A stretch of 64,000 bases of DNA, taken from the NCBI GenBank assembly GCA_037157565.1, contig JAZHRO010000046.1:13056501-13120500 (forward strand), read 5' to 3'. Below, piece after piece: positions 10,729 through 20,940 of this stretch; positions within the stretch are counted from its first letter, which is position 1, and each line of letters begins with the position of its first letter. Source of the stretch: Thalassia testudinum (lineage: Eukaryota > Streptophyta > Magnoliopsida > Alismatales > Hydrocharitaceae). The translations under genes and the position numbers were made by a program. Below the pieces are notes generated by a model that was not told the origin of the DNA, made no database searches, and saw only the letters and a program-made list of their open reading frames with translations.

Positions 10729-11619
10729 CAGCAATTGGGATGTCCGGACGAGAAGAATCACTTAGGAGTCTCGACAAATGATCTGCCACCACATTTTGTA
10801 CCCCTGTTTTATCCTTGATTTCAAGATCAAATTTTTGAAGCAAAAGAATCCAATGAATAAGCCGGGGTTTGGCATCCTTTTTGGCCAAGAGATGTCTCAA
10901 GGTCGAGTGGTCGGTATAGATGATAGCATAAGACCCTAAGAGATAAGCTCTGAATTTTTCCAAAGCGAACACTACGACTAGTAATTCCTTTTCAGTAACA
11001 TTGTAATTTCTCTAAGCTTCATCTAGAGTTTTACTAGTGTAGCAGATGATAGAGGGCTTTCTATCTATTTTCTGACCCAAGACAGTCCCGACCGTGTAAT
11101 CAGAAGCATCGGTCATAATCTCAAATGGGGCTGTCCAAATTGGTTGTTGCAACATTGAAGCACAGGTGATTGCCATTTTCAGGAAATCAAATGCCTTACG
11201 GCATGATTTGTCGAAAACAAATGGCGTTTCTTTGGCAAGAAGATTGCTTAAGGGATGAGCAACCTTCGAGAAATTCTTGATGAATGTTTTATAGAATCCC
11301 ACATGACCAAGAAATGATCGAATTTGTTTAACAGATGTAGGAGGAGGAAGTTTAAAGATAGCATCAACCTTAGCTTTATCCACTTCGATTCCCCGTTCAG
11401 AGATTACATGACCCAAGACGATGCCTTCTTGGGTCATGAAATGACTCTTTTCCCAGCTAAGGAGCAATCGTGTTTTGATACATCGCTTAAGAATCATTTC
11501 CAGATTAACCAAACAAGAGTCAAACGATTCTCCAAAAATAGAGAAATCGTCCATGAAGACTTTCATAAACTCTCCCACCATGTCAGAGAATATGGCTAAC
11601 ATACACCTTTGAAAAGTCG
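10729..11619 (-). pseudogene. RT/RNase H segment of R, downstream duplicate
   Basis: C-terminal half of reverse transcriptase and RNase H. The F-M-D-D catalytic box is at 11557-11546, followed by SFLGHVGFY, the RNase H start TDASDYTVG, then [17 protein letters not shown] and [10 protein letters not shown]. It repeats 12969-13856 nearly base for base, but with many substitutions (for example FMDDFSIF against FMDDFSVF). One frameshift or stop lies near 11010. It begins abruptly at the end of the truncated LTR-B piece and reads on into integrase, so it is the copy still joined to the element's 3' half. Confidence 0.9.
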
Positions 11620-12971
11620 TAATTTGAAAGCGTATAACTCGTGTTCAACAAATAAAATTTATACCAGAATAGAAATCCTAGGTTAAATTCAGGGAGGGTA
11701 CGTCAATCTATATTCGCAATTATATTTTCTTAGAGTTTTTGTTGAAAAGCGAAGCGACGTAATTACAATGAAGCAATATTAACAATTAGAATAAACGAGA
11801 GAGAGAGACATGCACTTAATATTTCAAAATGTTTATACAATAAAACTAGAGAAAAATTACACTAGAAAGCGGGAAATCTGTTACACTAGAAAGCAGGAAA
11901 ATTCTACTCTAGAAAGCTGAAAGGAGGAATGGGACAGAGAGGTTATCCTCCTCGACAATCGCTTGGAGGATGAGCCGGACAAGACGTCGCCTGGAAGATA
12001 GAGGACGGAGCGGGGAGAAGGAGGTCGAGGCAGGAGGAATGAGAACGGGGTAGCACGTCGTCGTCATCGCGAGATCCGCTTCCGAAATGAGGGCGAAAAT
12101 TTGACTTTATCTCTCGAAGAGCATCCCGGGTGTGGGACAAGCTTCTCTTGATCTTTGGAGAGGGAGAGAAGGGATGAGAATTTCGTATAGAGGGGGTCTC
12201 CTTTTATAGTTGCAAGGAGTGGGGGCAATTTAATCTTTTAAAATTGAAAATCATTAATTCAGGACCTTTAGTGACGAATAAATCCATCGCAAAAGGTCCA
12301 AATGTGGGCGTAGTGGTGGCGGCGCACGTGCCTGCTCACCTCCTCAAGGTGCAACACTTTCCCACGATCTTGAAATCTCGACCGTTCGATCGTGAGATCA
12401 AACGACTGAGATGCATCCTTGCCGCACCTCCTCAAGCCGCAACGCTCGCGTGAAATCCCGCATCCGCACGAGCATGCGATAGCGCGCGGGTGCTATCAGG
12501 CGCTCGCAGCCACTCGATCGTGATCAAGCGGTTGTTACGCCCGCTCGCCCGTGCCTCAACTGCCACCCCCCAAGGCTCGAACGTGCGCCTCACCTTCTTG
12601 CGAGCGCGTTCGACCAACGCACTACAAGCGCGTTTGTGTCACGCTTGTGATTTGTGCGCATGCATCCACAGCTGTTGGATGATCATCCAACGGCGGAGAA
12701 GTGACGATCAGATTGAAGAAGAGAAGGAGCGGCGGGTGCAACGGCCGGTTGGGCGGCTGAGATGGCACCACGTGGGGCCATCTTGGCTGTTCATCTTCTG
12801 GATGATGTAGATGGTACTACGGTTGTCGGATTGAGTTGATTTTCTCACTGTTAGGCTGCGATCGTCGATCTGAATCCATTCGTGCGATCGGATTTGCCAT
12901 CTGAAGAGCGAATTCACACCATCTTGGCCCTTGATCTTCTAGGGTTCCTCGGTCTCTATCAGATGCTACAG
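11616..12971 (-). repeat. LTR-B piece lacking both ends, inside pol of R
   Basis: LTR-B sequence of about 1.35 kb that lacks roughly the last 50 bp and the first 240 bp of the LTR as judged from the copy at 6353-7985. It is not a normal insertion, because no TG/CA ends or 5-bp target duplication border it. The left junction shares GTCG with pol, the right junction shares CAG. It keeps the TATA region (minus strand, about 12200-12215), the upstream inverted repeat (about 12265-12295, decayed) and the tRNA-like module (12574-12624). Confidence 0.88.
12574..12624 (-). other. tRNA-like module in the LTR-B piece of R
   Basis: Minus strand: TAGTGCGTTGGTCG from 12624 (A-box-like) and ACGTTCGAGCC at 12584-12574 (B-box-like). 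The spacing is the same as in the other LTR-B copies, within one base. Confidence 0.5.
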
Positions 12972-14141
12972 CAATCGGGATGTCTGGATGAGAATAATCA
13001 CCTAGGAGTCTCGACAAATGATCCGCCACCACATTTTGTACCCTGATTTTATCGTTGATTTCAAGATCAAATTCTTGGAGCAAAAGAATTCAACGAATAA
13101 GCTGGGATTTGGCATTCTTTTTGGCTAAGAGATGTCTCAAGGTCGAGTGGTCGGTATATATGATAACATGAGACCTTAAGAGATAAGCCTTGAATTTTTC
13201 CAAAGAGAACACTACAACTAGTAATTCCTTTTCAGTAACAGTGTAATTCCTCTGGGCATCATCTAGAGTTTTACTAGCGTAGTAAATGACAGAGGGCTTT
13301 CTATCGATTTTCTGACCCAATACAGCCCCGACCGCGTAATCAGAAGCGTCGATCATGATCTCAAAAGGGGTTGTCCAAATTGGTGGTTGCAAAACTGGAG
13401 CACAGGTGACTGCCGTTTTTAGGAAATCAAATTCCTTTCGACATGATTTATCGAAAACAAACGACGTTTCTTTGGCGAGAAGATTGCTCAAGGGACGAGC
13501 AACCCTCGAGCAATCCTTGATGAATCTTTGATAGAATCCCACATGACCAAGAAATGATCGGATTTGCTTAACAGATGTGGGAGGAAGTTTAGCAATCGCA
13601 TCAACCTTAGCTTTATCCACTTCGATTCCCCGTTCAGAGATTACATGACCTAAAACGATGCCTTCTTGGGTCATGAAATGATGCTTCTCCCAGCTAACGA
13701 CCAATCGTGTTTTGATACATCGCTTAAGAATCATTTCGAGATTAGCCAAACAAGAGTCAAACGATTCTCCGAAAACAGAGAAATCATCCATGAAGACTTC
13801 CACAAACTCTCCTACCATGTCAGAGAATATGGCTAACATACACCTTTGAAAAGTCGCAGGTGCATTGCATAAACCGAAAGACATCCTACGAAAAGCAAAG
13901 GGTTCCGTAGGGACAGGTGAAAGTAGTTTTTTCCTGATCATCGGGATGGATAGGAACTTGGTTGTATCTCGAGTAGCCATTAAGAAAACAGTAGTACTTC
14001 TGCCCAGTTAGTCTTTCCAAGATTTGATCGATGAAAGGTAGGGGAAAATGATCCTTTTTAGTGGCTGTGTTCAGCTTCCTGTAATCAATACAAACCCTCT
14101 AAGAAGAAGATGAACGAGTTGTGACAGATTCTCCTCTCTCG
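12969..14141 (-). pseudogene. RT/RNase H of R, upstream copy
   Basis: Reverse transcriptase palm and RNase H. After a disturbed region at 13980-14100 (RVCIDYRKLN-like sequence, with a stop just before it) come FAFRRMSFGLCNAPATFQRC (about 13860-13920), FMDD at 13794-13783, SFLGHVGFYQRF, RNase [24 protein letters not shown] and [11 protein letters not shown]. The frame is open from 13980 to 13090, the longest RT piece in the window. It ends at 12969, where LTR-B sequence takes over. The segment 12969-13856 is repeated at 10729-11619. Confidence 0.9.
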
Positions 14142-15152
14142 TTAGTCACAACGGTAATCCCGGCTTTCTTTGGAACAATCTGCACGGAACTTACCTAGGA
14201 CTATCAGAGATTGGATAAATAATTCCTGCATCGAGCAACTTAATGTTTCCTTTTTGACCACTTCTCGCATATTTGGATTTAATCTCCTCTGCATCTGGCG
14301 AGAAGGGCGGGATCCATCTTCCAAGAATATTCTATGATTGCAGTAAGATGGCTCGATCCCCGTGAGGTCATGAATGGCCCAACCAATTGTCTCTTTGTGT
14401 TCCTTCAGGACCTTAATCAATTTAATCTCCTGTTCCTTTGTTAATTTAGCACTGATAATCATAGGGAGCATCTTCTGAGGTCCTAAAAATTGATATTTCA
14501 AATTCTGAGACAATGGTTTCAGTTCAAGCTGGGGCGGGTTAATGATTGACGGTAAGGAAGATGTTGAAGATTCAACAAGAGGAAGAGGTTGTGAGTGAAT
14601 AAAATCAATAACCTCTTCAGAAGATGGCATGTCTGCCATAGAGGGTTGCAGGTCTAATTCGTCATCAAAGGAGGAACTTTCAATTGAAAAAACCATCAAA
14701 CAAGTTTCAATGTTTACATTATCCTCCTCAAGTTCCTCAATAAATCCACAATCCTCAAATTTATTAATCACCTTAAAAATATCCAATTTCAGTCATTAAT
14801 CCTCAAAGGCGATTTCCATACTACCGCTTTCACAGTTAATGTTAGCCTTAGCGGTAGCCAGGAACGGATGCCCCAGAATGATGGGCGTGTTCCTCAGATT
14901 TTTAGGTACATCCATGTCAAGGACAAGGAAATCTACAGGAAAATAGAAATCATTGACCTTAACTATAACATCTTCAATAACGCCTTGCGGATTTGTGATC
15001 GAGCGGTCCGCTAACTGTAGCGTTACTGAAGTTGGCCGAAGTTCACCTAATCCAAACTTCTCGTAAAGAGAAGTCGGAATTAGGTTGATGGATGCACCTA
15101 AATCCAAAAGTGCTCTATCAAATGTGTAATCTCCGATGACACAAGAAATCAA
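14142..15152 (-). pseudogene. Protease and start of RT of element R
   Basis: Aspartic protease (15152-14796): CVIGDYTFDRALLDLGASIN contains the D-L-G-A active site, and ILGHPFLATAKANINC is the flap/C-terminal part. One stop at 14796 separates it from a spacer of unclear role (14786-14500, rich in Glu, Ser and Pro). That runs into LKYQFLGPQKMLP and LTKEQEIKLIKVLKEHKETI, the conserved approach to RT, then PSRQMQRRLNPNMREVV. The frame is lost near 14230. The order protease, spacer, RT agrees with a Ty3/gypsy polyprotein. Element T has the closest copy at 40279-41200. Confidence 0.9.
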
Positions 15153-15540
15153 CGGAGCACCTGGATCTCTCTTTTTCTGAGGAAGGTGGCGCTGGATAAC
15201 AGAACTAGCCTACTCGGAGAGTACCACCTTCCTCGGAATAGATTATCTCGACTTACGCTTTTGTGTACATAAATCCTTTAAAAATCTCGCGTAAGTCGGT
15301 ATGTGCTTGATAGCATCGAGGAGCGGAATATTGATCTCAACATTCTTAAATATATTCAAAAGCTCTTCATTGTTATGAACAGACTTCTTTGATTTGATCA
15401 AGGCTTCAGGAAAATGAACATGAGTCGGATCTTTGGAATTAGGATCCCGAGCCTTGATTTCTTCTCTAGAATTCTCTTCTCTCCTCAGGTTCTTCAGGAT
15501 TCAGTAGATCAGAACAATGTGGTTGTGGATTCTAAGTCTA
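15153..15540 (-). other. Gag-protease spacer of element R
   Basis: Short degraded stretch between the VTLRSGK gag boundary (about 15541-15565) and the protease. By comparison with T (39932-40278) it encoded a charged spacer including a motif like KHIPTYARFLKDL (minus strand, about 15260-15320). Several stops are present. Confidence 0.6.
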
Positions 15541-17290
15541 CTTACCACTCCTCAAGGTTACAGAATTTGCAGATGCATAAGAGTTTGGGTCTTGGGGAGG
15601 GTTAGGAAAGATTGGAGGGGCTTGCTTAGCCAGGAATTGTTGATTTGCAGAAGAAGAAGAGGGACCCGATTCAACCACCTGAGTATGTGCGTGTGGGTCT
15701 CTCTAATTTCCGTACCCATGGGCTTGGTTGCCCGGATTTAGAATATTTCGCGGGTTGGGTACGGGTTGGGATGGTAGAGATCCGGGTTGACGAGAGTTAG
15801 CAATGAGCCAGATTTGCAAGTTATCCAGCGAGGTTTTCATTTGCTGCATGAGGTGGAGCATGGATCCTTGCATCTCTACCATTTGTCGGTTCAAGTTAGC
15901 TTGCCTTACGGGTTGACGGGCATTCCAAGCTGGCTGAGTGACCTAATTTGGAGGCAACTGAGTATATACATGACCCTGACCCATTGGTCGTTGCGGAGCA
16001 TAGTTGCCAGGTCAGAATTGGGTCTGTTGCCTCAGGTTTTTCCAAGAGAAGTTAGGGTGGTTTTTCCGACCCGGATTATAAGCATTAGAGTAGTGGTTGG
16101 ATCTAACATTCTCTTATACAGCACAGATATCCTCATAAGGTGAGGATGGAGAGAAAGAAAGGGAAGAATTAGAAAAACTAGGATCAAAGGCCCCAGTTTG
16201 GAACCTGTGGAGTTCCGAAAAATCCTGACTCACAGGTTAAGCCGCATCGAGTTGATTCACGAACTCCCGTCCAGAAGGAGCTCGTGAAGAATGGAATCCC
16301 GAATTTTGGGATTGAGTGGATCGAGAGTTCATAGAATTTCCAGCCATCCACTTTTCTATTCTCTTAGCAACCAAGTCCACATTGTTAAGTTTGTTACAAA
16401 TCAATTCCATATCAAATGAATGAGAGTCATGAATTTCATTGACATTTGATCTGGGCTGCTTGGACCGGTTAAATGTATTAATGGAGGCATGATTGATTAA
16501 ATTCTCGTTCATTTCCTCAAATAAATCGTGTGCACTATCTGCGTCTTTATTGAGGAAATTGCCTCCGTAAGAAGCATCCACATGGTTTCTGAGTTGCTCA
16601 GTCAACCCATGATAGAAGATTTGCACGAGTTGTCATTTCGGCACCTCGTGGTGTGGACACCTCCGCAATAGGTCCTGGAATCGCTCCTAGGCCACATGAA
16701 GCTACTCCCCCGGCCGTTGGGTAAAGGTAGTGATTGCCCGTCTCAAGGCATTGGTACGTCCGACCGGGAAGAATTTCTTCAGAAATGTCGATTTCAACTC
16801 ATTCCAAGTTACAATTGGTCTCCCTATTATCCTATACCAATGCACGGCCTTATCCCTAAGAGAGTGGGGGAAGTGCCTCATGATCATTTGCTCCTCGTTT
16901 ACGTTTCGTGCCTTGGTGGTCTGGACCAAGTGGTCAAGTCTTCCTAGTGCTGAACGGATCTTTGGAGCCAAGCCCATGATAATGTTTGATTAGGTTTAAC
17001 ACCTGGGGCTTGATTTCTACGTCATCGGCTGGAATTTGGACGTCGGGACGTTCCCCGTAATTTGAATGATCATAAAAATCGTTTAAGGGTTGAGCGCCCT
17101 GCATTCTCTGGAACCATTCCTGCATTCTCTACATTTGTTCCAGCTACCTTCGGAATTCTTCCTGTGGATCTCCAGGCAGTGGAGGCTGTTGGTCAGCCAG
17201 GGGATCAATTTGACCAAAATCAAATTTGCACCTCCTAGAATACTCTAGTGGTCCTTCCAATCGGGGATTCAATGACCGTCTTCCCAACAT
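15541..17290 (-). pseudogene. gag: Gag of element R
   Basis: Capsid/nucleocapsid precursor. The start is chosen at the ATG at 17290 because LGRRSLNPRLEGPLEYSRR follows, as in T at 38241; an in-frame ATG 51 bp upstream also exists. In order: FYDHSNYGERPDVQI; KIRSALGRLDHLVQTTKARN (after a frameshift near 16970); SLRDKAVHWYR; FFPVGRTNALRRAITTFTQR; an HVA-stop-ERF box where Trp became TAG (about 16690); PHHEVPK and IFYHGLTEQLRNHVDASYGG; the YNPGRKNHPNFSWKN box (about 16030-16080); and VTLRSGK at the end. There are about eight stops or shifts in total. Close to T's gag and more distant from P's. Confidence 0.9.
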
Positions 17291-18508
17291 AAACTCGGAG
17301 AAGGTCGGAAGGACTGGGGATAAGGATCCTGCACACAACAAAACAAGGCTGTCCTTAAGTGGGGTAGCCTAAGGATCTACTGACTCCCAAAACTTACCTT
17401 AAGATTGTAAATGATTTACTCTACTTGCGTCTGCTCAATCCAACCAGTTAGAAGGAGGGATTGGGGAGAAGGTTCTTCCTTCGGCTTTCGCCTCCGGTTC
17501 CTAGTGTACCCCCAAGGTGTGGTTGTTTGACGCTACTTCCCTAGCTAGACATCAGATTAATCTGTACAAGTAGGTTAATCAAAGACAATCTCAGACTAGG
17601 CCCTGAAGAGCGAATCAGACCTTAAGACCAACATCTACTCAATTTTATTAAGGCCTGAGATTGTAGTGCTTATGGAATGTGATTGACCCTTAAAATGGGT
17701 TGTGCCCTTAATGATTGATTGAGAATTGTGTAAGTGTGTGCACAACCAATGTTTTCAAGTAAGATTATTTGTGATGCGTGGATTTTAATGTTCAAATCTT
17801 GCTTAAGTAGCTTTTAGGGTTTAAAATTAGGTTGATTGCAATCAAGTTTCCAGGCAAACCTAGTTGTCAAACACGGGTGAAGATTGCTTTCCTTTAAAAT
17901 CAGAAATAAAGTGGAGTGCCTGGAATAGACCTAGATTGAAAACCCTAAGGAGGAGCTACTTGATGAGTTGATTTTAAGTAGAGTGGTGCGGCCCAAACAA
18001 CTCAAACAACTGGCCACAAATGCACCACTAAGTTAGGCACGCAAAGATGGTTAACCTAAAATGATTTCCACTCTTTTATGTGTTGCTTTGTGTGTACCGG
18101 TTCCACAGATCAAAACCCGGTTGAGTAGAAACAAATCAATTAGGTTAAGTGCCTTGAATGTGGGTGTACGTTGTGTCTGTTGAAAATTACCCCATAAGAT
18201 TATCTTTTTGTTGCTTTTTTATAAACGAGGGTGGAATGAATGTGAGTGAGAATCCAAACAACCAAACTATTCCTAGGATTTATGCAAACACCTAGGTTAA
18301 TTGGAATTTGGATTTAATGTGGCAAATGAAATCTATGGAGGGGGGAAGAATGGGGAGCGCTTACAGTTGTCTTCAACTGCACTTTACTCCGGTCTACCGC
18401 TTAATTATTCCCTGATGGAGGTCTCTGCAAAATAATAGACACAAGAGAAAGCAAGTTAGAAGACAATAAAGTACGTGAAATGCGAAAAGAAAATCGAAAA
18501 TCGTTGCC
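17291..18508 (-). other. 5' untranslated leader of element R
   Basis: Non-coding, about 1.2 kb from the primer-binding site to gag. It shares blocks with P's leader (GTAGACCGGAGTAAAGTG near 18375-18400) and with T's leader (TCAATCAATCATTAAGGGCA near 17700-17720). No ORF or clear hairpin comparable to those of P and T was found in its gag-proximal part. Confidence 0.72.
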
Positions 18509-18526
18509 TCCTTAGCAACGGTGCCA
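18509..18526 (-). promoter_or_regulatory. Primer-binding site of element R (tRNA-Asp type)
   Basis: Minus strand reads TGGCACCGTTGCTAAGGA, three bases after the LTR end. The complement of the plant tRNA-Asp 3' end is TGGCGCCGTTGCCGGGGA, giving four mismatches in 18, all transitions. A tRNA-Asp primer is the usual one for Athila elements. Confidence 0.85.
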
Positions 18527-18529
18527 AAA

Positions 18530-20153
18530 TGTTGAAGCTGCGAGTTACTACGCTAACGTATTTGGTTTTGAAAAACCTGTCATCGTAGTTTGAAAGCAAA
18601 GAACTCGTGTTCAACAAATAAAATTTGTACCGGAATAAAAATCTCGGGTCGAACTCAGGGAGGCTACATTGATCTATATTCGTAATTATATTTTTTGAGA
18701 GTTTGTTTAAAAGCGAAGCGATGTAATTACAATAAAGCAATATTAATAATCAGAATAAACGAGAGAGAGAGAAAGAGAGAGAAAACATGCACTTAATATT
18801 TCAAAATGTTTATACAATAAAATCAGAGAAGAATTACACTAACAAGCGAGAAATCAGCTACATTAGAAAGCAGGAAAATTCTACTCTAGAAAGTTGTAAA
18901 GAAAAATGGGAGAGATAAGTTATCTTCATCGACGATCGCTTGGAGGACAAGCTGGATGAGACGCTGCCTGGACGAAGGACGGAGCGGGAAGGAGGTCGAG
19001 GCAGGAGGAACGAGAATGGAGCAGCACGTCGTTGTCGTCGTGGGATCCACTTTCGAAATGAGAGTGAAAATTTGACTTTATCTCTCGAGGAGCATCCCGG
19101 GTGTGGGACGAGCTTCTCTTAAGCTTTGGAGAGGGGGATAAGAGAAGGAAGGGATGAAAATTTCGTATGAAGGGGCAATTTGGTCTTTACGATTGCAAAA
19201 TATTAAATAAGGGGTCTTTAGTGACGGATAAAACTATCGCTAAAGCCCCAGTTGCGGGCGACGTGTGCCGCTCGCTCATCTTCCGCGCCGCCCATGTCCT
19301 TCAATTCTTGGCCATTCGATCGAGAGATCGAACGACGGAGATGCGCCCTTGCTGCGCCTCTTCAAGCTGCAACGCCCGCATTTGATGGCACGTCACGCCT
19401 GAGCGTGCGATAGCACGTGGGCGCTCGCGACCGCTCGATCGCGATCAAGTTGTCACAAAGCTCGCTCGCCCGTGCCACAGCAGTCGCTTCTGAAGATTCG
19501 AATGTGCGCCCCTTGAACTCGCGAGCGCTCTCACCCGCTGAGGTACGGAGGCTTGTGTTGCGGGAAGATTTCGTGCACGTGCATCCACAGTTGTTGGATG
19601 TGCATCCAATGGCAGAGAAGCAGCGCTCAAAATGAAGAAGAGATGGAGTGGCGGGTGCAGCGATTGGTTTGGCGGCTGAGATGGTGCGACGTGGCACTAT
19701 CTTGGCCATCCATTTTCTGGTTGATGTAGATGGTATCACAGTTTTCGGATTGAGTCGATTTTCGCATCGTTAGGCTGTGATTGTCGATCCGAATCCATCC
19801 GTGTGGTCGGATTTGTCGTTTGAAGTGTGAATTCACACCATCTTAGCCCTTGATCTTCTAGGGTTTCCCGGTCTCTATCTGATGCTACAGATGTCTGATT
19901 AGGATGATCTTGGAGTCGTTGAACTTCAATTGTCGCCCTGATCAAATCTGTATGGTTGGATCTTCGATTCGAGACCTTGATAAAAATTTGCCCTGTCCCT
20001 GAACATAAAAGGAGACAATTAACCTCCTTTTTATCAAACTAATCTAAATGCAAGATGATGCATGTTATGCAATATTTATAGTATGCAATGCAATTCTATG
20101 GTTAAGAACATGTATAAATAGACATCTTATGTAGTGTAAGCATGTTTACATTA
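18530..20153 (-). repeat. 5' LTR-B of element R
   Basis: Starts TAATGTAAACATGC at 20153 (minus strand; the usual TG has become TA) and ends CTTCAACA at 18530. The TATA box present in the 3' copy is missing: about 33 bp between two G-runs have been lost at 19170-19175. The inverted repeat (about 19218-19248) and tRNA-like module (19495-19545) remain. Losing the TATA region in the LTR that should start transcription would silence R even without the coding damage. Confidence 0.92.
19495..19545 (-). other. tRNA-like module in R 5' LTR
   Basis: Minus strand: TACCTCAGCGGGTGAGAGC from 19545 (A-box-like) and ACATTCGAATC at 19505-19495 (B-box-like), spaced as in the other copies. Confidence 0.55.
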
Positions 20154-20940
20154 ATCAGCACTCATACTGATTGCCTTGTCTCTTTGTTCTCATTTCAGGA
20201 TTTTTCTTTCGATTGAGTATAGAACTTAAGTAATTCCATAATCAAGTGCTAATGACTATCATTTTTGCTTGCTTTTTGCTCCATTTTGACATTCGAATTT
20301 CCTTCTGAAGAAAGATTTGCAATCTAGCTCACAAAATTCCTCCCCTCTCCAATTTTTTTTCTTTTTCATTTTTTTATTATTTTTTAAAAATTTTTGAATA
20401 CGTATTTTTTTGTGAGAACTCCTTAGAGAATTGAATTTCCATATGTTTGCACTTTAACACCTCTCATTCCTAAGTTTTGCAATGTTCTCATTGTAAACTA
20501 GGAGGGTACAAAATCTGTTTGGTTCAAGGTTTAGAACAAGATCAAAGGGTAGGCGAATGGGTCAGGATGACTGTTGCGAATGATTTCAAGCTTTGATATA
20601 GGTATCAAAGGTGGAGTCGGTTGCTCTAACGGTGAACTCAATAGTGCAGTAGGAGTGTATAGCTCAAAAGATGATCAGAAGGGTCTCGAGTTTTTGAAAT
20701 GATAGGTTGTCTCCTGTTAAGTGTTAAATTCAATGTCTTCAGTCGAGCAGAATGTGGTCAAGGAGAAGGGGTGGTCAAATCAGAGGAATTTGTCAAACAA
20801 GCACCTTGATCAGAAGCCTAGTTGGTCCAACCAGGTGCTTGTTCAGATCAACATGCTGATGATGCAGCCCAAATCCAATCAGTCTGGTGGGTTTATGGAT
20901 CTGAATTAGTAGATATAGAGCCCACCAGATACTTTGAGGC
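20154..20940 (-). other. 3' untranslated region of element Q, ORF-proximal part
   Basis: Continues Q's 3' region on the far side of the R insertion; 20154-20158 is the second ATCAG copy. It matches V at about 55100-55450: the minus-strand block around 20500-20740 contains TTTAACACTTAAC, CTCCACCTTTGATACCTATA and TTACAATGAGAACATTGC. A T-rich tract at 20345-20400 (A-rich in RNA) corresponds to V's A-rich tract at 55440-55560. The stretch 20790-20940 follows the ORF stop and has no match in V. No integrase tail was found. Confidence 0.75.

Larger units (their letters stand above)
6353..20153 (-). mobile_element. Element R: Athila-like Ty3/gypsy element with LTR-B ends, inserted in Q
   Basis: Minus-strand order: 5' LTR-B (20153-18530), primer-binding site (18526-18509), leader, gag (17290-15541), protease (15152-14796), reverse transcriptase/RNase H, integrase (to 9405), 3' untranslated region, polypurine tract, 3' LTR-B (7985-6353). 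A perfect 5-bp target duplication, ATCAG, lies at 6348-6352 and 20154-20158, so the insertion is intact at both ends. At 13.8 kb it is over 2 kb longer than its parts require, because an 890-bp pol segment is present twice around a truncated LTR-B piece at 11616-12971. Every reading frame is broken. No env-like ORF is seen between integrase and the 3' LTR. Confidence 0.93.
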
